This document shows positions 1 to 6,729 of a stretch of 12,294 nt of DNA, piece after piece. Source of the stretch: Bacteroidales bacterium UBA5621 (GTDB lineage Bacteria > Bacteroidota > Bacteroidia > Bacteroidales > VadinHA17); assembly GCA_002424525.1 (NCBI GenBank), contig DIKJ01000151.1, positions 11,381-23,674 on the forward strand. Direction: 5' to 3'. Position numbers and translations under genes: made by a program. Position 1 is the first letter of the stretch; every line of letters begins with the position of its first letter. The notes beneath the pieces were generated by a model. That model did no database searches and was not told where the DNA came from. It worked only from the letters and a program-made list of their open reading frames with translations.

Positions 1-263
1 AGGGAGATTATGCCTCCGGCGATGATATTGGTGATAATTGTTCCCGGTCTCGTTGTTGCACTGTTGATGAAGCTGAAAGGGTACCAGAGCGAAAGAGCCA
101 GACCGGAATAAATAACTACTGATATGATTATGTCGGAAATACTTACCGTGGTAAGTTTGCCAAAACCAAGGTAATAGGAAAGCAGCTGGCCCAGAGCCAT
201 GAAGAGCCAGGCCAGCCACCAAATAATCTGCCTTACTTTGTTTGAAAGTACGGGATGCTTCAT
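1..263 (-). CDS. N-terminus of a probable LytS-type sensor histidine kinase (partial)
   Basis: An open frame runs from an ATG at 263 to the window edge and gives 88 residues without a stop. The translation begins MKHPVLSNKVRQIIWWLAWL and has hydrophobic segments at about residues 13-33, 40-62 and 73-88, separated by short polar loops. This is the multi-helix N-terminus seen in Bacteroidota LytS-family kinases (His_kinase plus HATPase_c), which often sit next to LiaF-like genes and a LytTR response regulator. The kinase domain itself lies outside the window, so the assignment rests on the membrane pattern and the neighbours. The start is 11 nt after the LiaF-like stop codon, so the genes are probably co-transcribed and translationally coupled. 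If correct, it senses an envelope signal and autophosphorylates on His. It could instead be another polytopic membrane protein. Confidence 0.55.
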   Translation of the reverse strand, partial: MKHPVLSNKVRQIIWWLAWLFMALGQLLSYYLGFGKLTTVSISDIIISVVIYSGLALSLWYPFSFINSATTRPGTIITNIIAGGIIS

Positions 264-274
264 TCAGCCATGAA

Positions 275-1003
275 TTAATAACTTTTTATTTCGCCTCCGC
301 CAAATATGACCGCTCCCTTGATTACAAGCTGTTTTGTTGAGTCGACAATTCTTCCCGGAGCAATTTTTCTTGAATCGGTGAAGCCCCCAAGTATGGGTGT
401 TACATCAATCGTAACATACCAGTCGTCGGGAACAATAATGGTTGTGCCTCCAAAGATACATGCAATCTCAAGTTCCGATCTGCCCGGTGCAAGCCTGGCT
501 TTTGTCAGGTCCAGCTCACTGCCGCCGAAGACGGCAGAGATCTTTCCACCAGTGAAATTCTGGGACAGGACCTGGCGATCGCCTCCGCTGAAAATGTTTG
601 TGTATTCAATGTAATCATCCCCCGCTGTCCCGGTCGACCTGACGGGGCTCCATCCCTTCCGGGTGGTAACTATGAAGATCACCCCGACGATAATGAATAT
701 TGAAGGCCAGAACATGTTGTACATATGAAATGTCTCCCTGAAGATCAGGGGTATCATGAAGAAGCCTCCGACAGCCATTACAATCACCCCTGCCGTTTTT
801 TCACCCGCCCCGAGTGTCATCACAAGTCCTATTGCCACGAGCAGCATAGGCCAGCTGAATATAACATTGTCAATATAATCCGGGAAAAAGCCGGTATTCC
901 TGATGACAAGAAATAAACCCGCCAGAACAAGGATCACTCCGATTATGACCCTGTTGCTCACCCTGGCAGGACGTTCGTCTTTGAATTTTTCATTTGTTTC
1001 CAT
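275..1003 (-). CDS. LiaF-like membrane protein (cell-wall-active antibiotic response family)
   Basis: This 242-residue protein has two parts. Residues about 18-113 hold four membrane helices (18-35, 48-64, 70-87, 97-113) of the LiaI/LiaF transmembrane type (DUF5668-like). Residues about 130-242 form a soluble beta-rich domain with recurring GG turns (FSGG 138-141, FGG 159-161, FGG 184-186, LGG 205-207, FGG 234-236), as in LiaF C-terminal domains (DUF2154-like). In Firmicutes LiaF inhibits the LiaS kinase until envelope stress occurs. In Bacteroidota the same architecture occurs beside LytS/LytTR systems, and the role is less defined. Here it lies 13 nt after the 126-residue membrane protein and 11 nt before the kinase-like gene, so a three-gene sensing unit is likely. 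The ATG at 1003 gives a short charged cytoplasmic leader before helix 1, which fits the family. The exact ligand is unknown. Confidence 0.8.
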   Translation of the reverse strand: METNEKFKDERPARVSNRVIIGVILVLAGLFLVIRNTGFFPDYIDNVIFSWPMLLVAIGLVMTLGAGEKTAGVIVMAVGGFFMIPLIFRETFHMYNMFWPSIFIIVGVIFIVTTRKGWSPVRSTGTAGDDYIEYTNIFSGGDRQVLSQNFTGGKISAVFGGSELDLTKARLAPGRSELEIACIFGGTTIIVPDDWYVTIDVTPILGGFTDSRKIAPGRIVDSTKQLVIKGAVIFGGGEIKSY

Positions 1004-1016
1004 GATGCATGATAAT

Positions 1017-1397
1017 TTATTGATTGACTGATTGATTGCTTTTCCGGAATTTTTTCAGGAATGAGGATATTATAAATCCGATGCCGATAAGTATTATCAC
1101 CGACGGCCAGTAGATCGTCCCGATAATGTCAGGTAACTGGTAATCCATCATTTCGAGAAAGAACCAGATGCCCCCTGCAATAAGCAGAACTCCTCCCGTA
1201 AACTGAAGATTCAGGAGCAGGAGTGCGCCTACAAAGATCATGGCGGTCTGCCAGGTAAAGTAACTGCTGACACTGCCAAGATCAAGAAGATCGTTGGTTG
1301 CCACAAGAAGTGCCAGACCAAGTACAATCAGGAACAATCCGATGCTCACTTTCGGATGATGTTCCCGGTGTCTGTGCAGATGTTCCCGTTTTTTCAT
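1017..1397 (-). CDS. Small LiaI/LiaF-type four-helix membrane protein
   Basis: This 126-residue protein has a basic, His-rich leader (His at 6, 8, 10, 13 and 14) and hydrophobic segments at about 17-34, 49-64, 66-82 and 94-114, ending in a polar tail. The pattern matches the DUF5668 LiaI/LiaF transmembrane domain without the soluble C-terminal domain, so it looks like a helix-only paralogue of the downstream gene. The frame stays open upstream to a TTG at 1433. I prefer the ATG at 1397, because a TAnnTTTG promoter element at 1421-1428 lies inside the longer version and because the ATG puts a normal basic leader before helix 1. It is the first gene of the minus-strand unit. A role as partner or regulator of the LiaF-like protein is inferred from context only. 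The 3' end carries a short tetranucleotide repeat that runs into the stop codon. Confidence 0.7.
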   Translation of the reverse strand: MKKREHLHRHREHHPKVSIGLFLIVLGLALLVATNDLLDLGSVSSYFTWQTAMIFVGALLLLNLQFTGGVLLIAGGIWFFLEMMDYQLPDIIGTIYWPSVIILIGIGFIISSFLKKFRKSNQSVNQ

Positions 1398-1420
1398 TTC
1401 TGTTAAAGTTATATCTGTGT

Positions 1421-1428
1421 CAAAAATA
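1421..1428 (-). promoter_or_regulatory. Candidate Bacteroidota -7 promoter element for the LiaF-like operon
   Basis: The minus strand reads TATTTTTG here, an exact match to TAnnTTTG, the -7 element known for the primary sigma factor of Bacteroidota. It ends 23 nt before the preferred ATG at 1397. I see no clear TTTG -33 element at the usual 19-21 nt further upstream, so the call rests on the -7 box and its position. The transcript would have a very short leader. Confidence 0.45.
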
Positions 1429-1551
1429 AGCAAGGCCGGTAATTATTGACAGGATAAATCGGTAAACTGCACTTTTGTGCCGGTGAATCATCTTTTAGGG
1501 CCATAATTATCACTTTTTTATGGATAATTTTTTTAATTGCAATAGGATTTA

Positions 1552-1559
1552 TATTTTTG
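1552..1559 (+). promoter_or_regulatory. Candidate -7 promoter element for the yceD-rpmF-plsX-fabH operon
   Basis: TATTTTTG matches TAnnTTTG exactly and ends 19 nt before the yceD ATG at 1579. A T-run at 1528-1534 sits about where a weak -33 TTTG element would be. Together with the minus-strand element at 1421-1428 it makes the 181-bp gap 1398-1578 a divergent promoter region. The rest of the gap is AT-rich, with a small GCAC/GTGC hairpin at 1469-1480, and holds no gene I can support. Confidence 0.5.
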
Positions 1560-1578
1560 CAGACCAAAATTAAAAGAG

Positions 1579-2100
1579 ATGTCCGGATTATATGTAATAC
1601 CATTGAGTGTTCTTAAAGCCGGATATAACAATTTTGATTTTGAGATTGGCAGGGAGTTTTTTGAATTGTTTGAAGAATCTGAGATCATGGAGGGTCAGCT
1701 CAGGGTATCTGTTGCGGCAGACAAAGGCTCCTCGCATATAGATCTTGAAATAAGGATCGATGGAGAGGTTAGCGTAACCTGCGACAGGTGTCTGGAAATG
1801 TTCGGCTTTCCCATAGCCTGTGTTAACAGGCTTCTGATCAGGTACGGAAGGGAACGGGATGAAGCGGACCCTGTTATTATAATGCTTCCTGCTGATGAGC
1901 ATGAACTGGATATTAAGCAATACCTGTATGAATTTATTCATCTTGCATTGCCTATAAAAAGAGTGCACCCCGATGATGAGAACGGCGTAAGCTCCTGCGA
2001 TCCCCTGATGATCGAAAAGCTGAAGAAGTATCTTGTGAGCGGAAAAGGGACCAGCGATGCTCGCTGGGATGGATTGAAACAACTTATGATTGATAATTAA
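1579..2100 (+). CDS. yceD: YceD/DUF177 family protein, 23S rRNA accumulation/L32-linked
   Basis: This 173-residue protein matches the DUF177 (YceD) family. It has the CDRC motif at residues 68-71 followed by LEMF, a central [12 protein letters not shown] segment at 115-126, and the C-terminal [10 protein letters not shown] motif at 160-169. E. coli YceD is linked to normal 23S rRNA levels and is almost always encoded directly before rpmF. Here rpmF starts 14 nt downstream, which is strong context support. The first ATG in the frame was chosen because it lies 19 nt behind a TAnnTTTG element and the following sequence fits the family N-terminus. The protein is soluble, with no signal peptide. 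The CxxC pair could bind metal together with Cys81 or Cys140, but that is a guess. A 211-residue open frame on the opposite strand is a shadow. Confidence 0.88.
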   Translation: MSGLYVIPLSVLKAGYNNFDFEIGREFFELFEESEIMEGQLRVSVAADKGSSHIDLEIRIDGEVSVTCDRCLEMFGFPIACVNRLLIRYGRERDEADPVIIMLPADEHELDIKQYLYEFIHLALPIKRVHPDDENGVSSCDPLMIEKLKKYLVSGKGTSDARWDGLKQLMIDN

Positions 2101-2114
2101 AATTAAAATCTGAT

Positions 2115-2300
2115 ATGGCGCATCCGAAGAGAAAACACTCCAAAACCAGGAGGGATAAGCGAAGGACTCATTACAAGGCAACCGCCCCGACAATTGCCAG
2201 CTGTTCAAATTGCGGATCTGCAATCCGGTATCACAGGGTATGCCCTGAATGTGGTTATTACAGGGGTAAGCTTGCTGTTGAGAAAAAAGTCACAGCCTGA
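2115..2300 (+). CDS. rpmF: 50S ribosomal protein L32
   Basis: This 61-residue protein begins [20 protein letters not shown], the highly basic and diagnostic N-terminus of bL32. It carries a four-cysteine zinc ribbon at Cys30, Cys33, Cys43 and Cys46, so this is the zinc-binding (C+) form rather than the cysteine-free paralogue made under zinc limitation. Its length is normal for the family. It lies between yceD and plsX with gaps of 14 and 22 nt, the order conserved in many bacteria, and is presumably co-transcribed with both. There is no strong Shine-Dalgarno sequence, as is usual for Bacteroidota. It is a structural protein of the large ribosomal subunit. Confidence 0.98.
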   Translation: MAHPKRKHSKTRRDKRRTHYKATAPTIASCSNCGSAIRYHRVCPECGYYRGKLAVEKKVTA

Positions 2301-2322
2301 TAGATTTAACTAAACCGATATC

Positions 2323-3261
2323 ATGAAGATTGGTCTTGATATCATGGGTGGCGATTTCGCCCCTGATGCAATTATTGAAGGAGCAGTTGATTGCCTGGCA
2401 CATCTCGCCGAGGGAGAAAAGCTGGTCCTGATCGGAAACGAAAACAATATCCTGAACAGATTGCATGAACTTGGAACTGATCCGTCACGTTTTGAGATCC
2501 TTCATGCTGAGGATGTTATTGAGATGGGAGATCATCCCGCCCGGGCCTTTTCACAGAAAAGGAACTCCAGCATTTCATTAGGGTACAGGATGCTCAAGCA
2601 GGGAACCCTTGACGGTTTTTGCAGTGCCGGAAACACAGGCGCCATGCTCGTGGGTGCAAGCTATACGGTCAATGTCATACCCGGTGTCTTCAGGCCCGCC
2701 CTGGCGACAAAATTGCCATGTATCGACGGGCGCAACAGCGTTATCCTCGATGTCGGTATCAATCCCGACTGTAAACCCGATGTCCTGATGCAATATGGCA
2801 TACTTGGCACTCTTTATGCCAGATTTGTGCTTGGCATTGACAATCCTTCAGTCGGCCTCCTTAACATCGGGGAAGAAGAGTCGAAAGGCACGGCAGCAGT
2901 CAAAGCCGCCTACGAGCTGATGAAGGAACACCCGGGAATGAACTTTTTCGGCAACGTTGAAGGCAATGTTCTGTTCAGTGAAACCATGCCTGACGTTGTG
3001 GTCTGTGACGGATTTGTCGGGAATATCGTACTTAAACAGGCTGAAGCGTTTCATGCAATTTTTAAATCGAGAGGGTTTTCAGATCAGTTTCTTGACAGGC
3101 TGGACTTTGAAAACATAGGAGGTACCCCCATCATAGGTATTAACGCCAATGTTGTTATAGGCCATGGTATCTCAAAGCGGAAAGCCATAATGAATATGAT
3201 TCGTCAGACTAGGGACGTCGTGCATGCCGATCTGGCCCAAAAGATTTTAGAAGCTATTTAA
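2323..3261 (+). CDS. plsX: Phosphate acyltransferase PlsX (acyl-ACP:phosphate)
   Basis: PlsX converts acyl-ACP and phosphate into acyl-phosphate, the acyl donor for PlsY in the first step of phosphatidic acid synthesis. It is a peripheral membrane enzyme. The 312-residue product has the family motifs in order: DIMGGD at 6-11, SAGNTGA at 101-107, LDVGIN at 142-147, NIGEEESKG at 181-189, DGFVGN at 229-234, and GGTPIIGIN followed by VIGHGIS near 266-284. It is a little shorter than the E. coli enzyme but looks complete, with no frameshift. It follows rpmF by 22 nt and precedes fabH by 2 nt, so translation is probably coupled to fabH. The pairing with fabH joins the start of fatty acid elongation to the first phospholipid step. 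Confidence 0.97.
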   Translation: MKIGLDIMGGDFAPDAIIEGAVDCLAHLAEGEKLVLIGNENNILNRLHELGTDPSRFEILHAEDVIEMGDHPARAFSQKRNSSISLGYRMLKQGTLDGFCSAGNTGAMLVGASYTVNVIPGVFRPALATKLPCIDGRNSVILDVGINPDCKPDVLMQYGILGTLYARFVLGIDNPSVGLLNIGEEESKGTAAVKAAYELMKEHPGMNFFGNVEGNVLFSETMPDVVVCDGFVGNIVLKQAEAFHAIFKSRGFSDQFLDRLDFENIGGTPIIGINANVVIGHGISKRKAIMNMIRQTRDVVHADLAQKILEAI

Positions 3262-3263
3262 TT

Positions 3264-4262
3264 ATGAAAAAAATCAGGGCTGCTGTTACGGGCATCCATG
3301 CATGGGTTCCGGATTATATCCTCACCAATCAGGAATTGTCGGGAATGGTGGATACTTCCGACGAATGGATCATGCAGAGGGTGGGAATCAGGGAGCGGAG
3401 GATACTGAAGGGAGAGGGTCTGGGTACCTCGGATCTGGGAGAGAAAGCAGTCAAAGGATTACTCGAAAAGACCGGCACCTCACCCGATGAGGTTGACCTG
3501 CTGATCTGTGCCACCATTACCCCCGACATGGCCTTTCCCGCAACGGCAAATATCATTTCCGACAAGGCCGGAATTAAGAACGCCTTCAGTTTTGACCTGG
3601 GCGCTGCCTGCTCCGGGTTTCTCTTCGCCCTGCAGACCGCTGCCGCATATGTTGAAACGGGGAAATTCAAAAAGGTTATTGTGGTGGGCGCAGACAAGAT
3701 GTCCTCAATAACTGATTATACCGACCGTACAACCTGTCCGCTTTTCGGAGATGCCGCAGGCGCGGTGCTTCTTGAACCGGTTACGGAAGATTACGGGATA
3801 ATGGATTATATCTTCAGGGTGGACGGATCAGGTCGTAAACATCTCTACCTGAAAGCAGGCGGTTCAGTCAGACCGGCTTCCCATGAAACAGTTGATAACA
3901 AGGAACATTTCATTTATCAGGATGGACAGGTTGTTTTCAAGTTTGCAGTATCAAACATGGCTGATATCTCGGCAGAGATCATGGAGCGGAACAACCTCAG
4001 GGCAGAAGATATAGCATGGCTGGTGCCCCATCAGGCCAACCTCCGTATTATCGATGCCACAGGAAGAAGAATGGGCCTGGATCCAGCAAAAGTGATGATC
4101 AATATAGAAAAATACGGTAATACCACAGCCGCAACCATACCCCTTTGCCTGTGGGAATATGAACCCAGACTGAAAAAAGGCGATAAAATAATACTTGCCG
4201 CATTCGGCGGCGGCTTTACATGGGGCTCAGTGTATCTGATATGGGCCTACGATCCCGAATGA
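3264..4262 (+). CDS. fabH: Beta-ketoacyl-ACP synthase III (FabH)
   Basis: FabH condenses a short acyl-CoA with malonyl-ACP and so starts type II fatty acid synthesis in the cytoplasm. The 332-residue product has the complete catalytic triad: Cys116 in GAACSGF, His256 in VPHQAN and Asn286 in EKYGNTTAA. Near the N-terminus, [16 protein letters not shown] at 31-46 is the usual family signature, and FGGGFTWGS closes the protein. The length is normal. The ATG lies 2 nt after the plsX stop, so coupled translation is likely. It is the last gene of the yceD-rpmF-plsX-fabH cluster, and a gap of 92 nt follows before the bactofilin gene. The acyl-CoA preference (acetyl versus branched primers) cannot be read from the sequence with confidence. 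Confidence 0.97.
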   Translation: MKKIRAAVTGIHAWVPDYILTNQELSGMVDTSDEWIMQRVGIRERRILKGEGLGTSDLGEKAVKGLLEKTGTSPDEVDLLICATITPDMAFPATANIISDKAGIKNAFSFDLGAACSGFLFALQTAAAYVETGKFKKVIVVGADKMSSITDYTDRTTCPLFGDAAGAVLLEPVTEDYGIMDYIFRVDGSGRKHLYLKAGGSVRPASHETVDNKEHFIYQDGQVVFKFAVSNMADISAEIMERNNLRAEDIAWLVPHQANLRIIDATGRRMGLDPAKVMINIEKYGNTTAATIPLCLWEYEPRLKKGDKIILAAFGGGFTWGSVYLIWAYDPE

Positions 4263-4272
4263 TTTTTTCTTC

Positions 4273-4300
4273 CCGTTATTATCCTTTTTTATCGTAACGG
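4273..4300 (+). terminator. Weak candidate terminator after fabH
   Basis: CCGTTA at 4273-4278 pairs with TAACGG at 4295-4300 across a 16-nt loop, and extra pairs inside the loop are possible. T-rich sequence follows at 4308-4319. The stem is short and the T tract is interrupted, so termination may be partial. It fits the boundary between the fabH cluster and the bactofilin/ATP synthase operon. Confidence 0.3.
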
Positions 4301-4326
4301 CAATAGGTTTTTAATTTTTCAGTTAT

Positions 4327-4349
4327 TAAGTTTGTAACGCAAAAAGGAA
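4327..4349 (+). promoter_or_regulatory. Candidate promoter and ribosome binding site for bactofilin/ATP synthase operon
   Basis: TAAGTTTG at 4327-4334 matches TAnnTTTG exactly and ends 20 nt before the bactofilin ATG at 4355. No convincing TTTG -33 box is visible upstream. AAGGAA at 4344-4349 lies at a sensible Shine-Dalgarno distance from that ATG, which is unusual among the starts in this window. This is the best candidate for the promoter that drives bactofilin and the atp genes. Confidence 0.45.
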
Positions 4350-4354
4350 TAACT

Positions 4355-4768
4355 ATGGGAAAATTAAACGAGACAGACAACCAGACGATAAACCTGATCA
4401 GCAATGGCACTGACATAACCGGTGATATCAGATCAAATGGCGATATCAGGGTAGACGGGGCTCTCACCGGCAGTCTTACTACAAAAGGGAAGGTTGTTAT
4501 TGGCCCGACCGGGAAAATAAACGGGGAGATATATTGCAAAAACTCCGAAGTCTCCGGTACCATCGAGGGCAAGATCAGCATCGGACAGTTGCTCACTCTC
4601 AAAGCTTCTTCAAAGATTACAGGCGATATTGAGACTTTCAAGCTATCAATCGAACCCGGTGCAAAATTCACGGGAAGCTGTAAAATGACAGAAACCGAAA
4701 GCAATGGAGGACCACCCCCCGGAAGAACAAAAGAAGCCGAACGAACCGGAGAAAGAGAAGGAAAATAG
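4355..4768 (+). CDS. Bactofilin (polymer-forming cytoskeletal protein)
   Basis: This 137-residue protein has a bactofilin (DUF583) core at about residues 18-111. Short beta repeats with regularly spaced Gly and hydrophobic positions (ITGDI at 21-25, VDGALTGSL at 33-41, VVIGPTGKINGEI at 47-59, VSGTIEGKI at 66-74, ITGDI at 88-92) fit the right-handed beta-helix that polymerises end to end without nucleotide. The flanking tails are short, hydrophilic and probably disordered. Bactofilins organise envelope growth, cell shape or chromosome-linked structures, and the role here cannot be told. The last 65 nt overlap the next gene in another frame, so the Pro/Arg/Glu-rich tail (after Met111) is constrained by, or results from, that overlap. 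It has its own candidate promoter and appears to lead the ATP synthase operon. Confidence 0.93.
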   Translation: MGKLNETDNQTINLISNGTDITGDIRSNGDIRVDGALTGSLTTKGKVVIGPTGKINGEIYCKNSEVSGTIEGKISIGQLLTLKASSKITGDIETFKLSIEPGAKFTGSCKMTETESNGGPPPGRTKEAERTGEREGK

Positions 4769-4958
4769 CGGACTGCAGAATTATGCCAGGTACTCCGGAA
4801 TGGCATTCCAGATGATTGTAATAATAGGACTTACAACATGGGGAGGTGTCAAACTGGATGAACTCCTTAGCATGAAGACCCCTGTTTTTACAATTGTCCT
4901 TTCCCTTCTCGGGGTATTCACGGCATTATACGTTTCCCTGAAGGACCTCATTAAATGA
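4704..4958 (+). CDS. atpZ: AtpZ/AtpI-family small FO-associated membrane protein
   Basis: This 84-residue protein has a charged, disordered leader (residues 1-28, rich in Glu, Lys and Pro) and two helices at about 32-49 and 59-78. The segment NYARYSGMAFQM followed by GGVKLDE at 48-54 is typical of the AtpZ family (putative FO ATPase subunit, pfam09527-like). Such proteins lie at the head of atp operons and are proposed to aid c-ring assembly or Mg2+/Ca2+ transport. The ATG at 4704 is inside the bactofilin gene and gives a 65-nt overlap. A start at Met33 would remove the overlap but cut into helix 1, so I keep the long form. The stop UGA is followed by C, and the next gene continues in the same frame three codons later. 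Confidence 0.85.
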   Translation: MEDHPPEEQKKPNEPEKEKENSGLQNYARYSGMAFQMIVIIGLTTWGGVKLDELLSMKTPVFTIVLSLLGVFTALYVSLKDLIK

Positions 4959-4967
4959 CCGGCCATT

Positions 4968-5354
4968 TTGAAAACTACCCGCCACTATATAATTCTTCTG
5001 CTTCTGCTCGATTTCATTCTGATAACAGCAGGGTACCTTGTAATTGAAGCAGGGAATTTTGATCTCCTGCCCTTTGACGTTGTGACCCTCACATTTTTTT
5101 TCACACTGATCACTTTTACAGCCCTGCTGGTCTTTACCAGAGGGAAACAGAAACAGCCGGGCAGGCAGACATTTTATTCCATGACAGCAATCGGTATCAA
5201 GTTCCTTCTCGAAATGAGCCTTGCTCTTGGTTGGTTCTTTATTGGTAAAAAAACTTCCACGGCTTCAGTAGTTTTATTTTTTCTGCTATATTTAGCCTTC
5301 ACAATATTTTTAATGACAGTTATACTAAATTCTCTGAAAAACAAATCTTTATAA
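4968..5354 (+). CDS. AtpI-like four-helix membrane protein of the ATP synthase operon
   Basis: This 128-residue protein has four hydrophobic segments, at about 7-27, 38-57, 73-93 and 100-121, with short polar links. The segment SMTAIGIKFLLEMSLALGWF in helix 3 resembles the Bacteroidota hypothetical proteins found between AtpZ and subunit a and looks AtpI-like, but the primary sequence is too hydrophobic and divergent for a firm family call. The start is a TTG at 4968. No ATG precedes the first helix, and the only upstream in-frame codons before the atpZ stop are CCG, GCC and ATT. A role in FO or c-ring assembly is inferred from position. The next gene also starts with TTG, 14 nt downstream. 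Confidence 0.72.
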   Translation: MKTTRHYIILLLLLDFILITAGYLVIEAGNFDLLPFDVVTLTFFFTLITFTALLVFTRGKQKQPGRQTFYSMTAIGIKFLLEMSLALGWFFIGKKTSTASVVLFFLLYLAFTIFLMTVILNSLKNKSL

Positions 5355-5367
5355 AAGAAATACCGGT

Positions 5368-6429
5368 TTGAAAACGCATTATCTGACAGCTCTTTTATTC
5401 ATTTTTCTGATTTCGGGAATTTATTCACCCTTAAAAGCCGATGAGGATAAACCCGGCGGGCACGGAGCAAAAGAGTTCAATGCAAGCGAATTTATCCTTG
5501 ATCATATTGCCGATTCACACGAGTGGCATATTCTTACCACAAAAGAGGGTAAAAGTATTGCCATTTACCTTCCGGTGATCCTCTACAGCAAAGAAAAGGG
5601 CCTTTCTGTCTTTTCATCAAAAAAACTGTCGCACGGACATGTTCACAATGGATACAGGCTCGAGGAAGAGGGCGACCTTAAAGGGAGGATCGTGAATGTT
5701 GACGAAGCCGGAAATGCAGATGAAGCTAATTTCCCTCTCGATTTTTCTGTTACAAAGGCTGTGGCAGCCATGTTTTTTGCCGCCCTGATAGGCCTCTGGC
5801 TCTTCCTTTCATTATCGAGCTCATACAAAAAGACAGGTGTAAGCCATCCAAGGGGGATGCAGAGTTTTTTGGAACCGGTTATACTGTTTGTCCGCGATGA
5901 GATTGCAATCCCGAATATCGGGCATCATAAGTATGAAAGATTCATGCCGTACCTTCTGTCAGTCTTCTTCTTCATTCTTATCAATAACATTATGGGACTG
6001 ATCCCCTTCCCACCCCCTTTCGGGGCAAATGTAACGGGCAATATCGCCGTTACAATGACGCTGGCCCTTTTTACTTTTGTTATCATCCAGTTCAACGGGA
6101 ACAGAACCTACTGGAGGCATATTTTTGCCACTCCGGGAGTCCCCCTCTGGTTGCTGCCCATAATGATACCGGTCGAAATTATAGGTATAATTGCAAAGCC
6201 ATTTGCCCTGATGGTCCGTCTCTTTGCCAACATAACGGCAGGCCATATAATTGTTCTGAGCCTCGTGGCACTTGTTTTTATTTTTAAATCAGTGGCGGTT
6301 TCGCCGGTATCTATCCTGTTTGTGGTATTTATGAATTGCCTCGAATTACTTGTGGCATTTCTTCAGGCATATGTTTTCACGTTATTGTCAGCCTTGTTCA
6401 TCAGCCTGGCAGTACAGGAGCATCATTGA
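5368..6429 (+). CDS. atpB: ATP synthase FO subunit a
   Basis: Subunit a forms the proton half-channels next to the c ring. The 353-residue product is longer than E. coli subunit a because of an N-terminal signal peptide (residues 1-24, likely cleavage after PLKA) and a hydrophilic extracytoplasmic region to about residue 127, both common in Bacteroidota. Membrane helices follow from about 130. The essential Arg is Arg284 in LMVRLFANITAGH. His293 takes the place of E. coli Glu219, and Glu326 takes the place of E. coli His245, a reciprocal swap. Gln333 in FLQAYVF matches E. coli Gln252. The start is TTG at 5368. No alternative start would keep the signal peptide. A low-copy subunit with a weak start fits the enzyme's stoichiometry. 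The gene order atpI-B-E-F-H-A-G is standard. Confidence 0.96.
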   Translation: MKTHYLTALLFIFLISGIYSPLKADEDKPGGHGAKEFNASEFILDHIADSHEWHILTTKEGKSIAIYLPVILYSKEKGLSVFSSKKLSHGHVHNGYRLEEEGDLKGRIVNVDEAGNADEANFPLDFSVTKAVAAMFFAALIGLWLFLSLSSSYKKTGVSHPRGMQSFLEPVILFVRDEIAIPNIGHHKYERFMPYLLSVFFFILINNIMGLIPFPPPFGANVTGNIAVTMTLALFTFVIIQFNGNRTYWRHIFATPGVPLWLLPIMIPVEIIGIIAKPFALMVRLFANITAGHIIVLSLVALVFIFKSVAVSPVSILFVVFMNCLELLVAFLQAYVFTLLSALFISLAVQEHH

Positions 6430-6443
6430 TTTTTTATGTTTAA

Positions 6444-6665
<222 letters not shown>

Positions 6666-6671
6666 GAAATG

Positions 6672-6700
6672 AGATCCCGGGACGGTTGGTCCCGGGATCT
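6672..6700 (+). promoter_or_regulatory. Strong intercistronic hairpin between atpE and atpF
   Basis: AGATCCCGGGAC (6672-6683) and GTCCCGGGATCT (6689-6700) form a perfect 12-bp stem around a 5-nt loop (GGTTG), 6 nt after the atpE stop. No T tract follows (TATTATGTTG), so it is a poor intrinsic terminator. It is more likely a processing or 3'-end-protecting element that raises the level of atpE mRNA over the downstream genes, or a partial attenuator. The sequence is seen directly. The role is inferred. Confidence 0.7.
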
Positions 6701-6729
6701 TATTATGTTGAATCTTTAAACACCTGAAT

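Noticed and set aside
1409..1603. 64-residue minus-strand frame over the divergent promoter gap
   Set aside because: It spans both candidate promoters and the yceD start and has no recognisable features.
1588..2223. 211-residue open frame on the minus strand
   Set aside because: It lies opposite yceD and rpmF, both firmly identified, and its translation has no recognisable family features.
4279..4806. 175-residue open frame on the minus strand
   Set aside because: It is antisense to bactofilin and the start of atpZ, Pro/Ser/Val-rich, without family features.
6672..6700. Intrinsic terminator after atpE
   Set aside because: The stem is strong but no T tract follows and the operon continues, so it is listed as an intercistronic element.
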